DNA of 64,000 nucleotides from positions 19,288,451 through 19,352,450 of the forward strand of contig OX439133.1 in NCBI GenBank assembly GCA_949318235.1. Direction: 5' to 3'. The notes beneath the pieces were generated by a model. That model ran no database searches, was not told where the DNA came from, and saw only the letters and a list, made by a program, of their open reading frames with translations. The stretch comes from Ecdyonurus torrentis (lineage: Eukaryota > Arthropoda > Insecta > Ephemeroptera > Heptageniidae). Within the stretch, counting starts at the first letter, position 1; every line of letters begins with the position of its first letter. Of this stretch, positions 11,726 to 24,242 are shown piece after piece. Made by a program: the position numbers and the translations under genes.

Positions 11726-12030
11726 AAGCCCATGTCAAGTTACCTTTTTATTGTATAGAATACTAGATTGATAATTACCATACCTTATTATCCATGAATT
11801 AGACACCAACACTTTGATTTTGTATTTATTTTCGTTTATTTTCATTTTGACTGTTATATCACGTATCTGACGTCACAATGTACCAATGGGGCCGTGATAG
11901 GGGTAAAGAACTTGAGGGAGGAGCTTAAATTTATCACGTGACCAGAGCGGTGACTGTGATTGGCGGCGGTACATTGTGACGTCAGATACGTGATATAACA
12001 GTCAAAATGAAAATAAATACAATATCAAAA
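11726..12030 (+). mobile_element. T1 MITE, divergent copy, right end truncated
   Basis: Begins at the same TTAA (11722-11725) that closes the T3 copy. It resembles the 49643-50251 copy: CATACCTTATTAT, GAATTAGACA, TTATCTGACGTCACAATGTACC and ATCACGTGACC. The central arms pair (TGACGTCA at 11868-11875 and 11977-11984). The outer right arm is missing. Confidence 0.75.
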
Positions 12031-12043
12031 AAGTAAGTTGGCA

Positions 12044-12155
12044 ACGGCTTTAAGCGATTTCAGTTACATCAACCGCTCTTCTATTTCTACTTACTACGCA
12101 TGTGCAGTACGTCGAAACGAAAGTGGATGTAAGCGTGGAAATCTCAGTCAGGAAG
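12044..12155 (+). mobile_element. M2 fragment
   Basis: TTTAAGCGATTTCAGTTACATC, ACTTACTACGCATGTGCAGTAC and GAAACGAAAGTGGATGTAAGC match the M2 core. Outer ends are lost. Confidence 0.7.
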
Positions 12156-12159
12156 TCAG

Positions 12160-12303
12160 AAGAGGAACGCCCTGAGATATTCCTTCCACCTCCCAAACGC
12201 ACTGTGTAATCCCCGTGGACAAAGCTTTTATAAATTTTGACTCTGACAGAAATCGAATCCGTGACTCCTCGCGGATGATTCAGACAAGCAACCGCTAGAC
12301 CAC
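12160..12303 (-). mobile_element. tRNA-derived SINE fragment
   Basis: Minus strand: GTGGTCTAGCGGTTGC resembles a tRNA A-box region and ACGGATTCGATTTC a B-box, 40 bases apart, with a tRNA-unrelated body to about 12160. It is too mismatched in the anticodon arm for a functional tRNA. A minus-strand reading frame here is incidental. Confidence 0.55.
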
Positions 12304-13497
12304 AGTGTTATTTTATATTTTAATATGTACCATGATTTTTTGTTATTGTCATTATTATTATTACAAACATACATAATAATATAACAGATGTATGATATTT
12401 TATGGTTCATAAATATAGAAATGTATTATATTAATGTATTACAAAATTATGCTGTATACTACATTTTTAAATTTTATGTAATTAATATACTAAAACCACA
12501 GTAAAATTATTTTATTGATATTTGAACCAGCTGACAAGATCCTAGTGAGGATCTTGGCTGGACTAAAAATGTACGCAATGTAAAGTAGAATTTTAAATAA
12601 AAAATAATTAAAAAAAATGTGCAGCAAGAAAATCATTGTTATTGTTAAACAAATTTCTGTAAAATATTTTGCACCTTTATTTTTAAAAGCTTTTTTAAAC
12701 ATTTAAATATTAATTTTAAATCTTATTTTTAGTTCTATGTGTATGTATGTCCCTCAGTGGTATGTCCACATTATAATACATTATTATGCAAAATAATATT
12801 ATATAATATTTATTATATTATATTATGTGTATATTTCTATTAAATTTGCATAAATTAATACGGAACAATATTTCTGCATTTCTTTTTTAATATGCTGTAT
12901 AAATTAAATTTTCATATATGTATTGTCAAAATATTAATTTATATAAATATTGTTTACAACATTTATAGTATTTTTTAATATTTTATTAAATTTAATAATA
13001 TATTAAATTAATTATTATTTAGCTAATGCAAAAGATGAATAATTAACCCTTGTTATTAAAAACTTTATCAAGTTCAAACGTACGATCAATGGATTGTAAC
13101 GTTATGGATTGGCAATTACTTAAAGGATAGTAAAGTAGACACATCTTCATTGAATAAAGCACATCATATCTAAACAGCATCAATGCAATATAACAATATA
13201 AAAGAAAGTAAAAGGATAATTTACAATTATTACTATTAAAAATATTGAAAAGTTATTGCCTATTATCTTTTCATGTTATATTTAATTTGATAAGGATATT
13301 AATATATATATATTTTTTTTTTAGAAAAAAACATTCATTAATTTTAAAACAAAAGTAAGCATTTTATTTTTTATTTGTGAAAAGATCATTAAAGTTATTA
13401 AATATTTAGTTCATCAAAATCAAAATATTCTAGCAGCTTCAATGTAAAGCTACTGTATGTGGAACACATTTTTATGCTACAAGTGCGTTATAATTAA

Positions 13498-13805
13498 AGG
13501 CGTAGAACACCTTGAACAAAAAAGTTGTGTAATATCCTAACAAACCTGAAAATCAACGTTGATTTGACCGGAGTCATTGATTTCTAATTTATTTTCCATT
13601 CACAAAATGCCACTGCCGGTCACTGACGTCACAGCTCGCCCGGTTTACGCGCGCGTGGACCAGGCGAGCTGTGACGTCAGTGACCAGCAGCGGCATTTTG
13701 TGAATGGAAAATAAATTAGAAATCAATGACTCCGGCCAAATCAACGTTGATTTTCAGGTTTGTTAGGATATTACACAACTTTTTTGTTCAAGGTGTTCTA
13801 CGCCT
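13498..13805. mobile_element. T1 MITE, copy 2, flanked by TTAA
   Basis: TTAA at 13494-13497 and 13806-13809. The termini AGGCGTAGAACACC and GGTGTTCTACGCCT pair, and both arms stay paired to a GCGCGCG loop. TGACGTCA at 13624-13631 and 13672-13679. It is the best preserved T1 of this length class and nearly a perfect hairpin. Confidence 0.92.
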
Positions 13806-14028
13806 TTAATGGAAATACAAAATTCTGGTCCTATCTGACCCAAAGAGAGTCTCTTTTCTTTCTTCTTCTTCTTTTTTTTTTTTTTTTTTTTTTACTGTGT
13901 AATCTTTCCATGTATTGTTGTTGTTTTCTTTGTTATATATTATTTTTTATTTTTTGGCATTACGGGTATCATACGAGTGGACACTGCGGATGATATTCTT
14001 AACTCTAAATGGGCTTACAATGCATTTA

Positions 14029-14325
14029 TAGAGTAGATGCATTCATTACCATGTTGGATAACTCAACACATGGGCCAGTATAGGAAAATGACCAATTTTG
14101 CCAATTTAAAAATACTTAGAAATATTTTTGACAGCATTGATGATGTTAATAGGTCGAAGTAGTATCTCAAGTATGTGAAAAAAATAACAATAACAAAAAA
14201 TTATACGATTTCTCAAAGAAAATATCTATGAACGAATTTTATTCTATGCAGAACAATGTTATTCACTACTCCAATATGGCGGCGAAGTGCATTCAGTATG
14301 ACATCATGAGGATATACCCTATATA
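14029..14325 (-). mobile_element. M1 MITE, copy 2
   Basis: Reverse orientation: ATGGGCCAGTATAGGAAAATGA, TTTAAAAATACTTAG and GACATCATGAGGATATACCCTATA at the left-terminal end. The TGACGTCA core is mutated to TGACATCA. Confidence 0.85.
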
Positions 14326-15534
14326 AAATTATCAGTTAAATAATTAGTACATTAATTTAATTAGTTCCAATTAAATTATTTTTAAATAAAATTATAAATA
14401 AATAAAACAGTTTTAGGAATAAAATAAAATATTATGATGGTGATATACTGATATAATAATTTTTTAATGTTTTTATTATTATATAGTACCAACGTTATAC
14501 CAATGCCAAAAGATAAAATTGCCTTGTAATGTGCAGAAATTAATCACCGCTTATGTAGGTCAATTATGACGTGTTTAATTTGGCAAAAAAGAAAAACAAA
14601 AAAAAACAAAAAAAAGTTTTTTTTTTTTTTTTTTTTGGTACGAACGTTTTGGTCAATATTATATTGTATAACAGGTGACTCTTTTTTTTTTTTTTTTTTC
14701 TTTTTCTTTTTTTTTTCAATTGCTATAACAAGCACATGGTGGGCAAAATGTTATTTTTATTTTGCAGTTTTTTAAATTTTTTTTTTTTATTACAATTTTC
14801 TTTTTATACTAAAGGTTCATGCAATTAAAAAGCTCATAGCTCTTAAATTCAAAAGTTTATCTACGATTTATCTATCAATTTCAGGACTATGTCCTCTTTT
14901 AAAATTTTTGTTTTCTTCCTCATTACTGCGCATTACCTAAGTTAAATTTCAAAACTCTGAAATAAAAATGAAATTCTACATTATTTTGGATTCATAACAA
15001 TTAACAATTTAGAGAGTTTGTATATAGACACTATACAGTATATTTATATGTGTATATGTATTATGTATATATATAGTATATTTAATAAAATAAAATATTC
15101 AAAAAAAAAAAAGTGTGAGATTTATACCTTCTAGATTTCGAGTGTTAGTCGTTAAAATAATTATGTAGTCCTATATAAAAGTGACTAAAAAAGTTAATAA
15201 ATATATTCTCGAATATATTTTAAAAAATCAATGACTTAAATTAAAGAATCATTATCTATATTTTTTAAAAAAAAAATAATAATAATAATAACCCTCTTTC
15301 ATGTTAATGAAATAAATTAGCTATTGATGTTGTGTTATATTTATATTCAAGGTCCTTTGTTGATCAATTTGAGTGATCAAATTTACATTTGGCTAATGTA
15401 TTTTAATTTAACAAATTACATAATATCGACTTTCAATTAAAAATAATAATAAAAACGTCGTAATATTATTAAAAATCGTCATTAATGTATTTCTTTGAGC
15501 ACGATGCATTTTTCTTATATATACTAGCCCCTTT

Positions 15535-16060
15535 CCATAACCTTACGCTTTGTCGCCATGTTTGTGATGCCTAATGCATTGTGTATAGACCGCTTCCACT
15601 CAGCATATAGTAAAACCATCATTTTTATTTTTTTAATAGCAAACGAAGCAGCAAACCTCAATGAAAGCCTTATTTCTAGATCCTAATTAGCTAGAAAAAA
15701 AATTGAAAAAATGCTTACAGTTGCACATGCAAATAATGAGGGAAAATTTGAAGTTTCCATTACACTAAACAATGCATTAGGCACCACAAACATGACGACA
15801 AAGCGCAACAATGTGCAAGGGGTCTATAGCATAGGGGAAACATCATTTTACCTCATTTGTCGCAGAAATAAAAGTTAACCAGTCTTTAGGACCTAGAAAA
15901 ATGGCTTAGATTGAGGTTTGAAGCTTAGTTTGCTATTTAAAAAATGAAAATGATGCAAATAATTTTTAAATGAAATTCAAAGAAGCTAAAAAAAAAAAAA
16001 AAAAAAAAAAAATTGTAATACCATATATTGTTTTACAATGTACTTACTGCCACAAAGATG
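15535..16060. mobile_element. M6 foldback element, copy 1 (degraded)
   Basis: Contains the M6 pair TTTGTCGCCATGTTTGTGATGCC...AATGCATT and its inverse near 15770-15815, plus TAGAAAAATGGCTTAGATTGAGG and a long poly-A. Compare the more complete copy at 18121-18655. Confidence 0.65.
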
Positions 16061-16727
16061 GCTACTAAGCGCATGACAAGCTACAAGACAAATTGGCTAT
16101 AAATATAAATCAGTGTTATATAAGAAAATAAACTAACATCGCAAAAAAAAAAAAAATAAAAAAAAATGTAGGCAAAGATCAAATTTTCTTTCGAGTCACC
16201 ATCATTAATAACTTATCGATTTAAATATTTAGATATAGTTATTTATATCAAAGTTAGATTTCTAAATTTAATGAGACTTTGTTTATTTTTATCACAGATT
16301 GTGATGCTTCGTGACGTCATAAGTTATTTTGGTAACATCTATTTTGTTTGATGAACTTTTTGATGCGGTGACTTTTTTTTATGAATGAAGACAAAATAAA
16401 GATATAAAAATATATATTTATTATAATTTTGGAACTATTTATAAAAAGCAATTTAATTTTAACGAAGTGGGTGATGGACTTGGTGCGGAAGAAGTCAAAA
16501 GAGGAATTTTATTTTCACGATATATATTTTAAGTTATTTATATATCAAGCAAAGCAAATACTATAATTGTAAAAAATAATAATAATAAAAATATAATAAT
16601 AAAATAAAATAAAGTTTTTTTTTTTTTTTTCTCAAACCACAGGCTAATAATATTTGTATTTAAAAAGGTCTTTAATTTGACTAAAACGTCAACGCTAAAA
16701 TTTAAATTTTACTTGTTATTTTTAAGT

Positions 16728-16921
16728 ATTATTCATATGATACGTAAATTTGATGCGCGTCGACGCACGTTTACGAATAAACAAAGTTGGACAATGTAAA
16801 CAAATTGGAGCTGTGCACATTGTTTTTGAAAATTACATGATAAGAGCTCCATTTATTTACTTTATTCCAACGTTGTTTAAATCCGTCGACGCGCATCAAA
16901 TTTACGCGTCATGTGAATAAT
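16728..16921. mobile_element. M5 foldback MITE, copy 1
   Basis: The ends ATTATTCATATGA and TCATGTGAATAAT, then GTAAATTTGATGCGCGTCGACG pairing with CGTCGACGCGCATCAAATTTAC, then TGTAAACAAATTGGAGCT pairing imperfectly with AGCTCCATTTATTTAC. It has no coding capacity. A second copy lies at 53964-54139. Confidence 0.85.
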
Positions 16922-17038
16922 GCTCATATGTGGAATAACTCATGTTATTTTTATATTTCTCAACCATTCAAATTTTGAGATATCAGTCGGTCACCTAATC
17001 CCTAAATTTGAATTTTGAGACCCAATACAGATTTTTAA

Positions 17039-17311
17039 GGGGCGTACAGTATATAGATGGCTTGAATTTTTAGAATTTTAGAAGAAAACTTTATGGTGCC
17101 ATTTGAAAGTTAATTGTATAATTATTGAAATTAAGAAGGGCTCTTATGGGACTAACACTTCAAAAATATTAATTTAAAATCTAGCATGGTGACTCCACAA
17201 ATTTTTTACATTTTTAAAGATACCATATCCTAATGTATCACTATGCAAAATTTGAGGCTTCTCTTTCTTTACAATTTTTTAGTCAAATCCCACATTACCT
17301 GATTTTCCACC
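17039..17311 (+). mobile_element. T4 MITE, copy 1, between two TTAA sites
   Basis: TTAA at 17035-17038 and 17312-17315. Left end GGGGCGTACAGTATATAGATGG, right end CCTGATTTTCCACC. Internal blocks GGGCTCTTATGGGAC, ATCTAGCATGGTGAC and CTAATGTATCACTATGCAAAAT recur in the other T4 copies and resemble T3 blocks, so the two families may be related. Confidence 0.85.
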
Positions 17312-17315
17312 TTAA

Positions 17316-17652
17316 GGGAGTAGGGTACCGACCTTATATCTAAAAAAAAACTAGAACATATTTTGGGTCTAAATTTGGTGTCATTGTGTAGCTAAGGGTC
17401 ACACCTAGCTGTGATAAACATTTCATGATGTATGACCGTCCCGAAAAAAATAAAAAAATAATTGAAATTAACATTGGGCTTATGGGTTTAAAATTTCAAA
17501 AAAATCATATAAAATTAATTTGCACTGCTGTGACCCCACAAAATTTTTATATATTTGAAATTGTCTCAATCTGAAGTATCATTGTGCAAAATTTCAGATT
17601 TTTTTGATGAGAAAATTTTGAGTCTAATGGCCAACGTCGGTACCCTACTCCC
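17316..17652 (+). mobile_element. T3 MITE, copy 2, flanked by TTAA
   Basis: TTAA at 17312-17315 (shared with the neighbouring T4) and 17653-17656. The termini GGGAGTAGGGTACCGACC and GGTACCCTACTCCC are inverse. It is about 337 bp and non-coding, and is the best preserved T3. Confidence 0.92.
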
Positions 17653-17706
17653 TTAAGCAAACATGCTAAAAGTTTAGAAGCGTGGTTTAGCTGCAACAGC
17701 ATCGAT

Positions 17707-17735
17707 ATATTGTTTCATGTGGTCTATGGCTTTAA
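17707..17735. mobile_element. T2 terminal fragment
   Basis: TCATGTGGTCTATGGCTTTAA matches the T2 terminus including its TTAA. The rest of the element is absent. Confidence 0.55.
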
Positions 17736-18120
17736 TACGTGTTCAAAGGCTATAGGATATGTTAATAGTGATTGAAAACTCTTCATACAGTACATAGACT
17801 AATAGTTAATCATAAATATCATGCAGATAAAATAACATTAACCTAAATACTTAAATTAAGCTTAATTTACAAATTAATTTTAGCATATCATATAAATTAT
17901 GGTCTTTCTATTTTAATTACTTTAAAATTTAATGGTATATGGACTTGAAAATTACAGTTCATTAAGAAAATATATGGTTATATGTAATGATAGAATTTAT
18001 TACTAATTAATGCTTTAAAAATAGAAAGACAATTTTCAAGATAATGATTTAAATTTTTTAAATTATAATAATCATAAAGCAATATATTTAATAAGATAAG
18101 ATTTATTATCTACCACTTTC

Positions 18121-18655
18121 TTGGTCAGAATTACACACGCCAGCATAGGAAACATGTCATTTTTATAATTTTAATATCAAATTAAGCTTCCAAACTCAAT
18201 TTAAGTCTTATTTTTATAGGTCTTAATAAGCTAGAAGAATATGATAAAATGATTACAATTCAAATTACAATTCAAAGTATATACAATTCAAATAAGTGAT
18301 AAATCAGGGGAAAATGCTGATTTCCATATGCTGGACAATGCATTAGGCACCACAAACATGGCGACAAAGTGCAAGGATGTGTAACGGGTAGTATATAGAC
18401 CCCTTGCGCTTTGCCGCCATGTTTGTGGTGCCTAATGCATTGTCCAGAATAGGGAAACATCATTTCGCCTAATTATTCACATGAAAACAGTTTATTTCAA
18501 CGGTACGAATTTTTCTCATATTCTTCGAGCTTATTAGGAGCTAGAAATAATGCTTTGATTGAGGTTTACAATTTTTTTTTTTTTTTTTTTTTTTTTGCCA
18601 TTTAAAAAATATAAATAACGTATTTCCTATGCTGACTTATGTATTTCTGACCAAC
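18121..18655. mobile_element. M6 foldback element, copy 2, 535 bp
   Basis: Termini TTGGTCAGAATTACA...CAGCATAGGAAA and TTTCCTATGCTGAC...TTTCTGACCAA are inverse. The centre is a near-perfect palindrome (about 18322-18440) built on GGACAATGCATTAGGCACC. A 63-codon minus-strand reading frame here (18272-18463) is a by-product. A poly-T of about 28 nt lies in the right arm. Confidence 0.85.
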
Positions 18656-18729
18656 AAGTTGGCGACTATTAAATATGAGTGCAACCGGTCCATTGATAAT
18701 ATCCGTTTTCGGTTAATTGTAACATGCAT

Positions 18730-18774
18730 GCGTAAAAAAAAAAAAAAAAAATAAAAAAAAAAAAAAAAAAAAAA
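18730..18774. repeat. Interrupted poly-A tract
   Basis: About 40 A residues broken by one T. Confidence 0.9.
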
Positions 18775-19082
18775 CGTAATAAAATTTGCAACAAAAATAA
18801 AAAATTAAATTTTTATTGTAGTTGCCTTTATTTAAAATAATTATCACTTAGAAAAGAAAAATAAATAAATAAATCTTATTAATATGAATAAATAGAAAAC
18901 TCTTACAGAAAAACTTATATCTTGAAACTTATATTTGAAGTATACTTTAAATAAATAATGATAAATAAAAAAAAATTGTGTTCTTTACACTTTTTTTTTT
19001 CTTTTATGATGAAATATGTCAACCTACGCAACAAATTTTAATTCCATTGAACTCAATCCGCCATCTTTATTCCCCGCTTGTT

Positions 19083-19097
19083 GGTTGCTTAGCAACC
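19083..19097. promoter_or_regulatory. Palindrome matching an RFX-type X-box
   Basis: GGTTGCTTAGCAACC is a perfect 7+1+7 palindrome and fits the GTTGCY-N-RGCAAC pattern bound by RFX transcription factors. It lies in a slightly GC-richer 80-bp patch (19020-19100) with no exon nearby, so function is unproven; it could equally be a repeat end. Confidence 0.35.
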
Positions 19098-19437
19098 ATA
19101 AACAAGAATCTCAGGTAAAAAAATATTACAGAGAGACAAAATACACTTCAACAAATGAATAATTTCAAATAATACAAACCGGAAGTGACTGTTTTTCTTG
19201 ACTTTGAAAGCTCGAATCAACTCAAATTTTTGACAGGATATAAATATGATATAACTCTATAATGTATGCAAAGTTCATGCATGTAAAAACGATTAAAAGC
19301 TTAAAAAGAAGGTATTTCCGGTACAAGGTAAACTTTAAGATTTATTAGCAGTTGTGTACAATACGTTGTTTTACATTTTGTGTGGGAAATTGAAGCGTGA
19401 TCGAGTTTCATATTGTATTGTATTGTCTGCTTCTTTT

Positions 19438-19440
<3 letters not shown>

Positions 19441-19468
<28 letters not shown>
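19441..19468. repeat. Poly-T tract
   Basis: About 27 T residues after a CTTTTTTCT lead. Another poly-T lies at 19885-19908 and a poly-A at 20160-20182. Confidence 0.9.
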
Positions 19469-19941
19469 TTTGTTTTAATATACGCTAAAGTTTTTTTTTT
19501 CATTTGTTATATTTTTTTTTAAATGTGGTTCTACATTGATGTTTATAACAAAGTGCTTTTTAAAACATTTTTATTTTTACTAGATTTATAATATATGATT
19601 CAATTTTTAATGAGCTTTGTATAAAATCTATTATTATAAATAAACAAATATTTCTTTATTAAAAAAATAATATTATAAATGTTTGTAATTGTAAAACTTT
19701 TTTTAAATTCAGTTGAAAGAAAGTTGTGATTTTAATTAAAATACTTAATGTTAAATACTTAAAAGTATTGAGGAGAGAGGAAAAAAAGACCTTGTTAGGT
19801 GGTTTTTCAATTTTTTTAAGCCTTCTCCTTTTCCCTTTTTATTATTATTATTTTTTATTATTATTATTTTACATTTTATGCATTTTTTTTTTTTTTTTTT
19901 TTTTTTTTGGTAGATGAATTTGTACTTTCATAATTTAGTTA

Positions 19942-20066
19942 TATGAAAGCGACATTTACTCTAAAATGCTGTTAGTGTCATTTTCTCTTACTAAACAGGT
20001 AAGAAATGAACCATGCAGCACGTGTAGAATGTATGCTTTTGCATTTGACGCTTTCATACATATAAA
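19942..20066. mobile_element. M8 short MITE, copy 1
   Basis: The ends ATATGAAAGCGAC and GACGCTTTCATACA form an inverted pair around 120 bp. The minus-strand block TGCTGCATGGTTCATTTCT recurs at about 32197. A minus-strand reading frame across it is not a gene. Confidence 0.7.
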
Positions 20067-20811
20067 ATTGTTAAAATTTGCATGATTATTATAATTATCT
20101 TCTATAATATTTTGTTGATAATTTATTTTAATACAAACAGTTTGCATGAAGTAAAAAATAAAAAAAAAAAAAAAAAAAAAAACTATTTCTTGAACTGGCA
20201 TAAAAAACAAAAGCATATTTTATTTTATGCTATATACACAATTTTTCTAAAGAAATATTACGACAGATTTTAATCCTGCAAGTACATTTTTTATATTGTT
20301 GTTTTTTATTTTTTATGTATATTTCTTATGCGAATGCATGCATGGCCCCTTGCAGCTTATGCAACCTGGTTGTCGTTTCTGTTCTACTGGTTGCATACAC
20401 AAGAACTTTTGCAGGCGCAACAAAAAAAGTCGCCATTTTTGTTTGCGTTTAATGAGAATTGCATAATTTTTAGCATAAAGTATTGTTTTATGTTTTTCTT
20501 TTAATTTATTTGTTTGCTTTTATTTAATCTCTTTCTCTCTTTATGTCCCTCTCTCTCCGGAACCATTTTACCTAATAAAAAACGATTACTTCTCGTGCTC
20601 TACTGTATAGTTTGTAAGAATTAATAAATATCAAAGATATAATTTGTTTCCAACCAAGATTGTATGTAAATATCCTTCTCCTATTATTATTATTTTTTTT
20701 TTTTAAATTTATTATTTATTATTTTTTTATTTCTTTGCAATATTATGTTTTTCTATTTACGCTTTCCCCATCAAGAAATCATCTTAAATATAAGGTAATA
20801 TATAATTGAAC

Positions 20812-21075
20812 ACTTGAGCCGATCACGACCTTGATAAACAGCCCAGCATTCACCATGACAGCATTGAAAAACCGTGGCAACGTTAAGGCAGACTGGTCGG
20901 TGCAATCACATCAATCAAGCACCTTCCGAATACTGTGCATTGACATGGAATACATGTAAACATTCATCGTGCAATGTGTTGTGCTCTCACAATATACGTG
21001 AGAACTCGCACTCATTATAGCGCACAGTTAAGAGTGCTTCTTTCATAATTCAGCCATACCAGCTTCATAATAATA
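20812..21075 (-). mobile_element. SINE S1, copy 2 (truncated)
   Basis: Aligns along its length with the better copy at 37389-37775: CAGCCCAGCATTCACCATGAC, GGTCGGTGCAATC, GTGTTGTGCTCTCACA and GCCATACCAGCT. The tRNA-like head is at the high-coordinate end (minus-strand transcription). The tail before 20812 is missing. Confidence 0.75.
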
Positions 21076-21284
21076 CTAACAGTAACTTTATTAAATTTTT
21101 GTGACAGCATGATACAACCCTAGTTTACAAAATCTTCACCATAAATGAACAAGTGAAAAATAAATATTTAGGAAAAAAACATAGAAAAATTAACATATAT
21201 GCTTAATTATATAAATTATAGCAATAATATATAAAAAAAGATGAGAGAGTATTATGAAAATAATATTTAAAAAAAAAATGAGAT

Positions 21285-21455
21285 TTGTTTTATCCAAAAC
21301 TTATTCTAGAGTGGGTAGGGAGTCCTCAAAAGCAAGAAAACCTTTTTGATAAAGGAAGCATATTTTTGTCATTCTATTCTGAAAACCGCACAAAAACGTA
21401 CTTAAAATTTACGACATTGAAATAATTTTTAAAAAAAGTCGGGGACTGAAGAGGA
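21285..21455. mobile_element. M7 element, copy 2 (partial)
   Basis: TTCTAGAGTGGGTAGGGA, TTTACGACATTGAAATAATT and the end GGGGACTGAAGAGG match copy 1 in inverse orientation. The other end was not found. Confidence 0.6.
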
Positions 21456-21485
21456 TAAATTAAATATATGAATAGAATTGAAAAA

Positions 21486-21487
<2 letters not shown>

Positions 21488-21531
<44 letters not shown>
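21488..21531. repeat. Poly-A tract, 44 nt
   Basis: Pure homopolymer, second longest in the window. Confidence 0.97.
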
Positions 21532-21533
<2 letters not shown>

Positions 21534-22040
21534 GCACACGATACTTTTTTTTCCTTACTTGGAATTCTTGCGCAACTATTTTCCTTTTTTGTAATGTTTA
21601 TCAATTTCAATTATGTTCTTAACATTTTAGCGTGCTCTTAATTAAAAACATATATATTAAACTAAATCAGTAAAGTGAAAACGTAATACAATGACATTCT
21701 TATAATTTTCGGTAAAATTTGTGAAGTAATATCCTTTCTATTCTAGAACAAAACCACGGTTATGTAATAACTATAAAGTTGTACATAGGAATTTTTTAAT
21801 GTTGTACCAGTATGATGACTCAAATAGAAGGAAGAGAACGACGGAGAATGCCCACAAATATTTCTGATATGAAACTTATTTTTATTTGATTTTTTTTTTT
21901 ATTATTAAATAATGTCAACTCTACCTTCTTGTTATAAACTTTTGTTTTTTAATAAATAAATAGTTTGATGAAAGTTTTCCCAAGCTCTTCTAGAAAATTC
22001 TTAATATACATAAAATATTGACTTCTTTATAATGATTTAA

Positions 22041-22528
<488 letters not shown>

Positions 22529-23033
22529 TTAAAGCATAATTTTCAATAATATAACCCCTACTATACTACACCTATTATTTTAAAATAGAGTGTATATCAT
22601 TATTGTTAATCAAAATCTTCAAGGGTATATATAGTGTCCATAAAACGTTCTAATATATCAAAGCCTGACTGATAGCCTTTATCGTTATAAAGAGGGGAAA
22701 GAAGCAAGGAATATAAGGAAAGGAAGTTAAGATAAAAAATTGTTTGCAGAATCAATCTATAAGGTTCTATATAATAGAACGTAAAGATCCAAAATTAGTA
22801 ATTTTTTTTCTTCTTCTTCGTCTTCCGTTCCTTTATATAAATTAATACTACTTTAAGGTATAGACAGTAATTATGATTAAATTAAACCCTTTTTCAATAT
22901 ATTGATATAGATCAATATTTCTTTAATATTCCGATTTTTTATATAATTTTTTTGGAGTAGTGGAAGTATATTAAAGTTAATAAGTTATGCTGATGGTGAT
23001 TTTATGTTCTTTTCATTGATATCTATTTAAACT

Positions 23034-23199
<166 letters not shown>

Positions 23200-23299
23200 A
23201 GTACTAAGGTACTGACAGTCTCCAACTGCATTTCTACACCGAATCTTTCAAAAAAAAAAGTGTTTATGTGTTTGTGGTTTGTGCGGATTCCTCCCAAAC

Positions 23300-23507
23300 A
23301 GATAAGCGTACCAAAAGCATCCCGGCATTCACCATAGCAGACTGAGGAACCATGGAAACCATGGTCAGTAAAGTTGACTTTTCTTCTTAAATCTCCTTGC
23401 CATTGCCAGGCTTTCGTAAAAGCTTAGTCAGTGGATGGAATTGAACCCATGACCTCTTGCATGCAAGTCGGACGCATGAACCACTAGACCATGGAGTTGG
23501 TCTTAAA
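23300..23507 (-). mobile_element. SINE S2, tRNA-derived
   Basis: Minus strand, head first: CCATGGTCTAGTGGTTCATG (A-box region) and CATGGGTTCAATTCC (B-box) about 35 bases apart. A unique body follows, then a segment whose plus-strand reading is CCCGGCATTCACCATAGCA, shared with SINE S1. The head resembles a different tRNA class from S1. No poly-A tail was seen at the 23300 end. Confidence 0.7.
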
Positions 23508-23523
23508 AGATTATTGTAGACTC

Positions 23524-23822
23524 CTATAGGGGGGTTGTATTCATATTAAAGTCGACGTCATGTTAGATCACTCAATAGCATGGGCCGCATAGGAAAATGA
23601 CTGATTTTGCCAGTTTAAAAATACTAAGCAATATTTTTGAGAGCATTGATGTTTTTAATTAGAATCTCAAGTATGTAAGAAAAATAATAATGACAAAAAT
23701 TAACTGCTTTTCCAAAGAAACTAGCCAAAAACGAAGTTTGTCCCATGCTAAACAATGTTATTAATTACTTCAGTATGGCAACCAAGCGCATTAAGTATGA
23801 CGTCATGTGCATACACCTTATA
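23524..23822 (-). mobile_element. M1 MITE, copy 3, nearly complete
   Basis: Runs from TATAGGGGGGTTGTATTCATATTAAAGTCGACG to TATGACGTCATGTGCATACACCTTATA. TGACGTCA at 23798-23805. All internal M1 blocks are present. Confidence 0.9.
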
Positions 23823-24242
23823 GTGAATCCTGTTACTCGCAAAAAAAAAAAAAAAAAAAAAAAAATAAGTGACTTATTTTATATTTTCTGGTGTAAATTA
23901 TAATATTATATAACGAAAGTGAACGTTATAAGATCAATAAATAATGTTTCATGTTAATTATTTCTGCAATGTGTGTGTCTCTTTGTTGTGCTAATGTTTT
24001 GGTTAATTGTATTATCTTTACATGTATGATGTTGTGGTTAAGGCTCTGTAAAATAGAACTGTCAAGCCCTTCACTACGCTTTAATAAAGTTATTAATTAT
24101 TATTGTTATCTTTAAAGTAATATGTATAAAGTTATATATATATAATACGATATTATAACATAAATATTGTTCATTAAATACTAAAGAATTAATAAATTAA
24201 AATATATATAAATATAGAATTTTCAAAAATTAAGGGTATCTA

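Noticed and set aside
18272..18463. 63-codon minus-strand frame with His/Cys content
   Set aside because: Product of the M6 palindrome; both halves are the same sequence read back.
21811..21867. Possible plus-strand terminal exon after a good acceptor (TTTTTTAATGTTGTACCAG) with 18 codons and a stop
   Set aside because: No partner exon on the plus strand was found, the segment is very short, and it would have to lie within an intron of the minus-strand gene. Kept only as a note.
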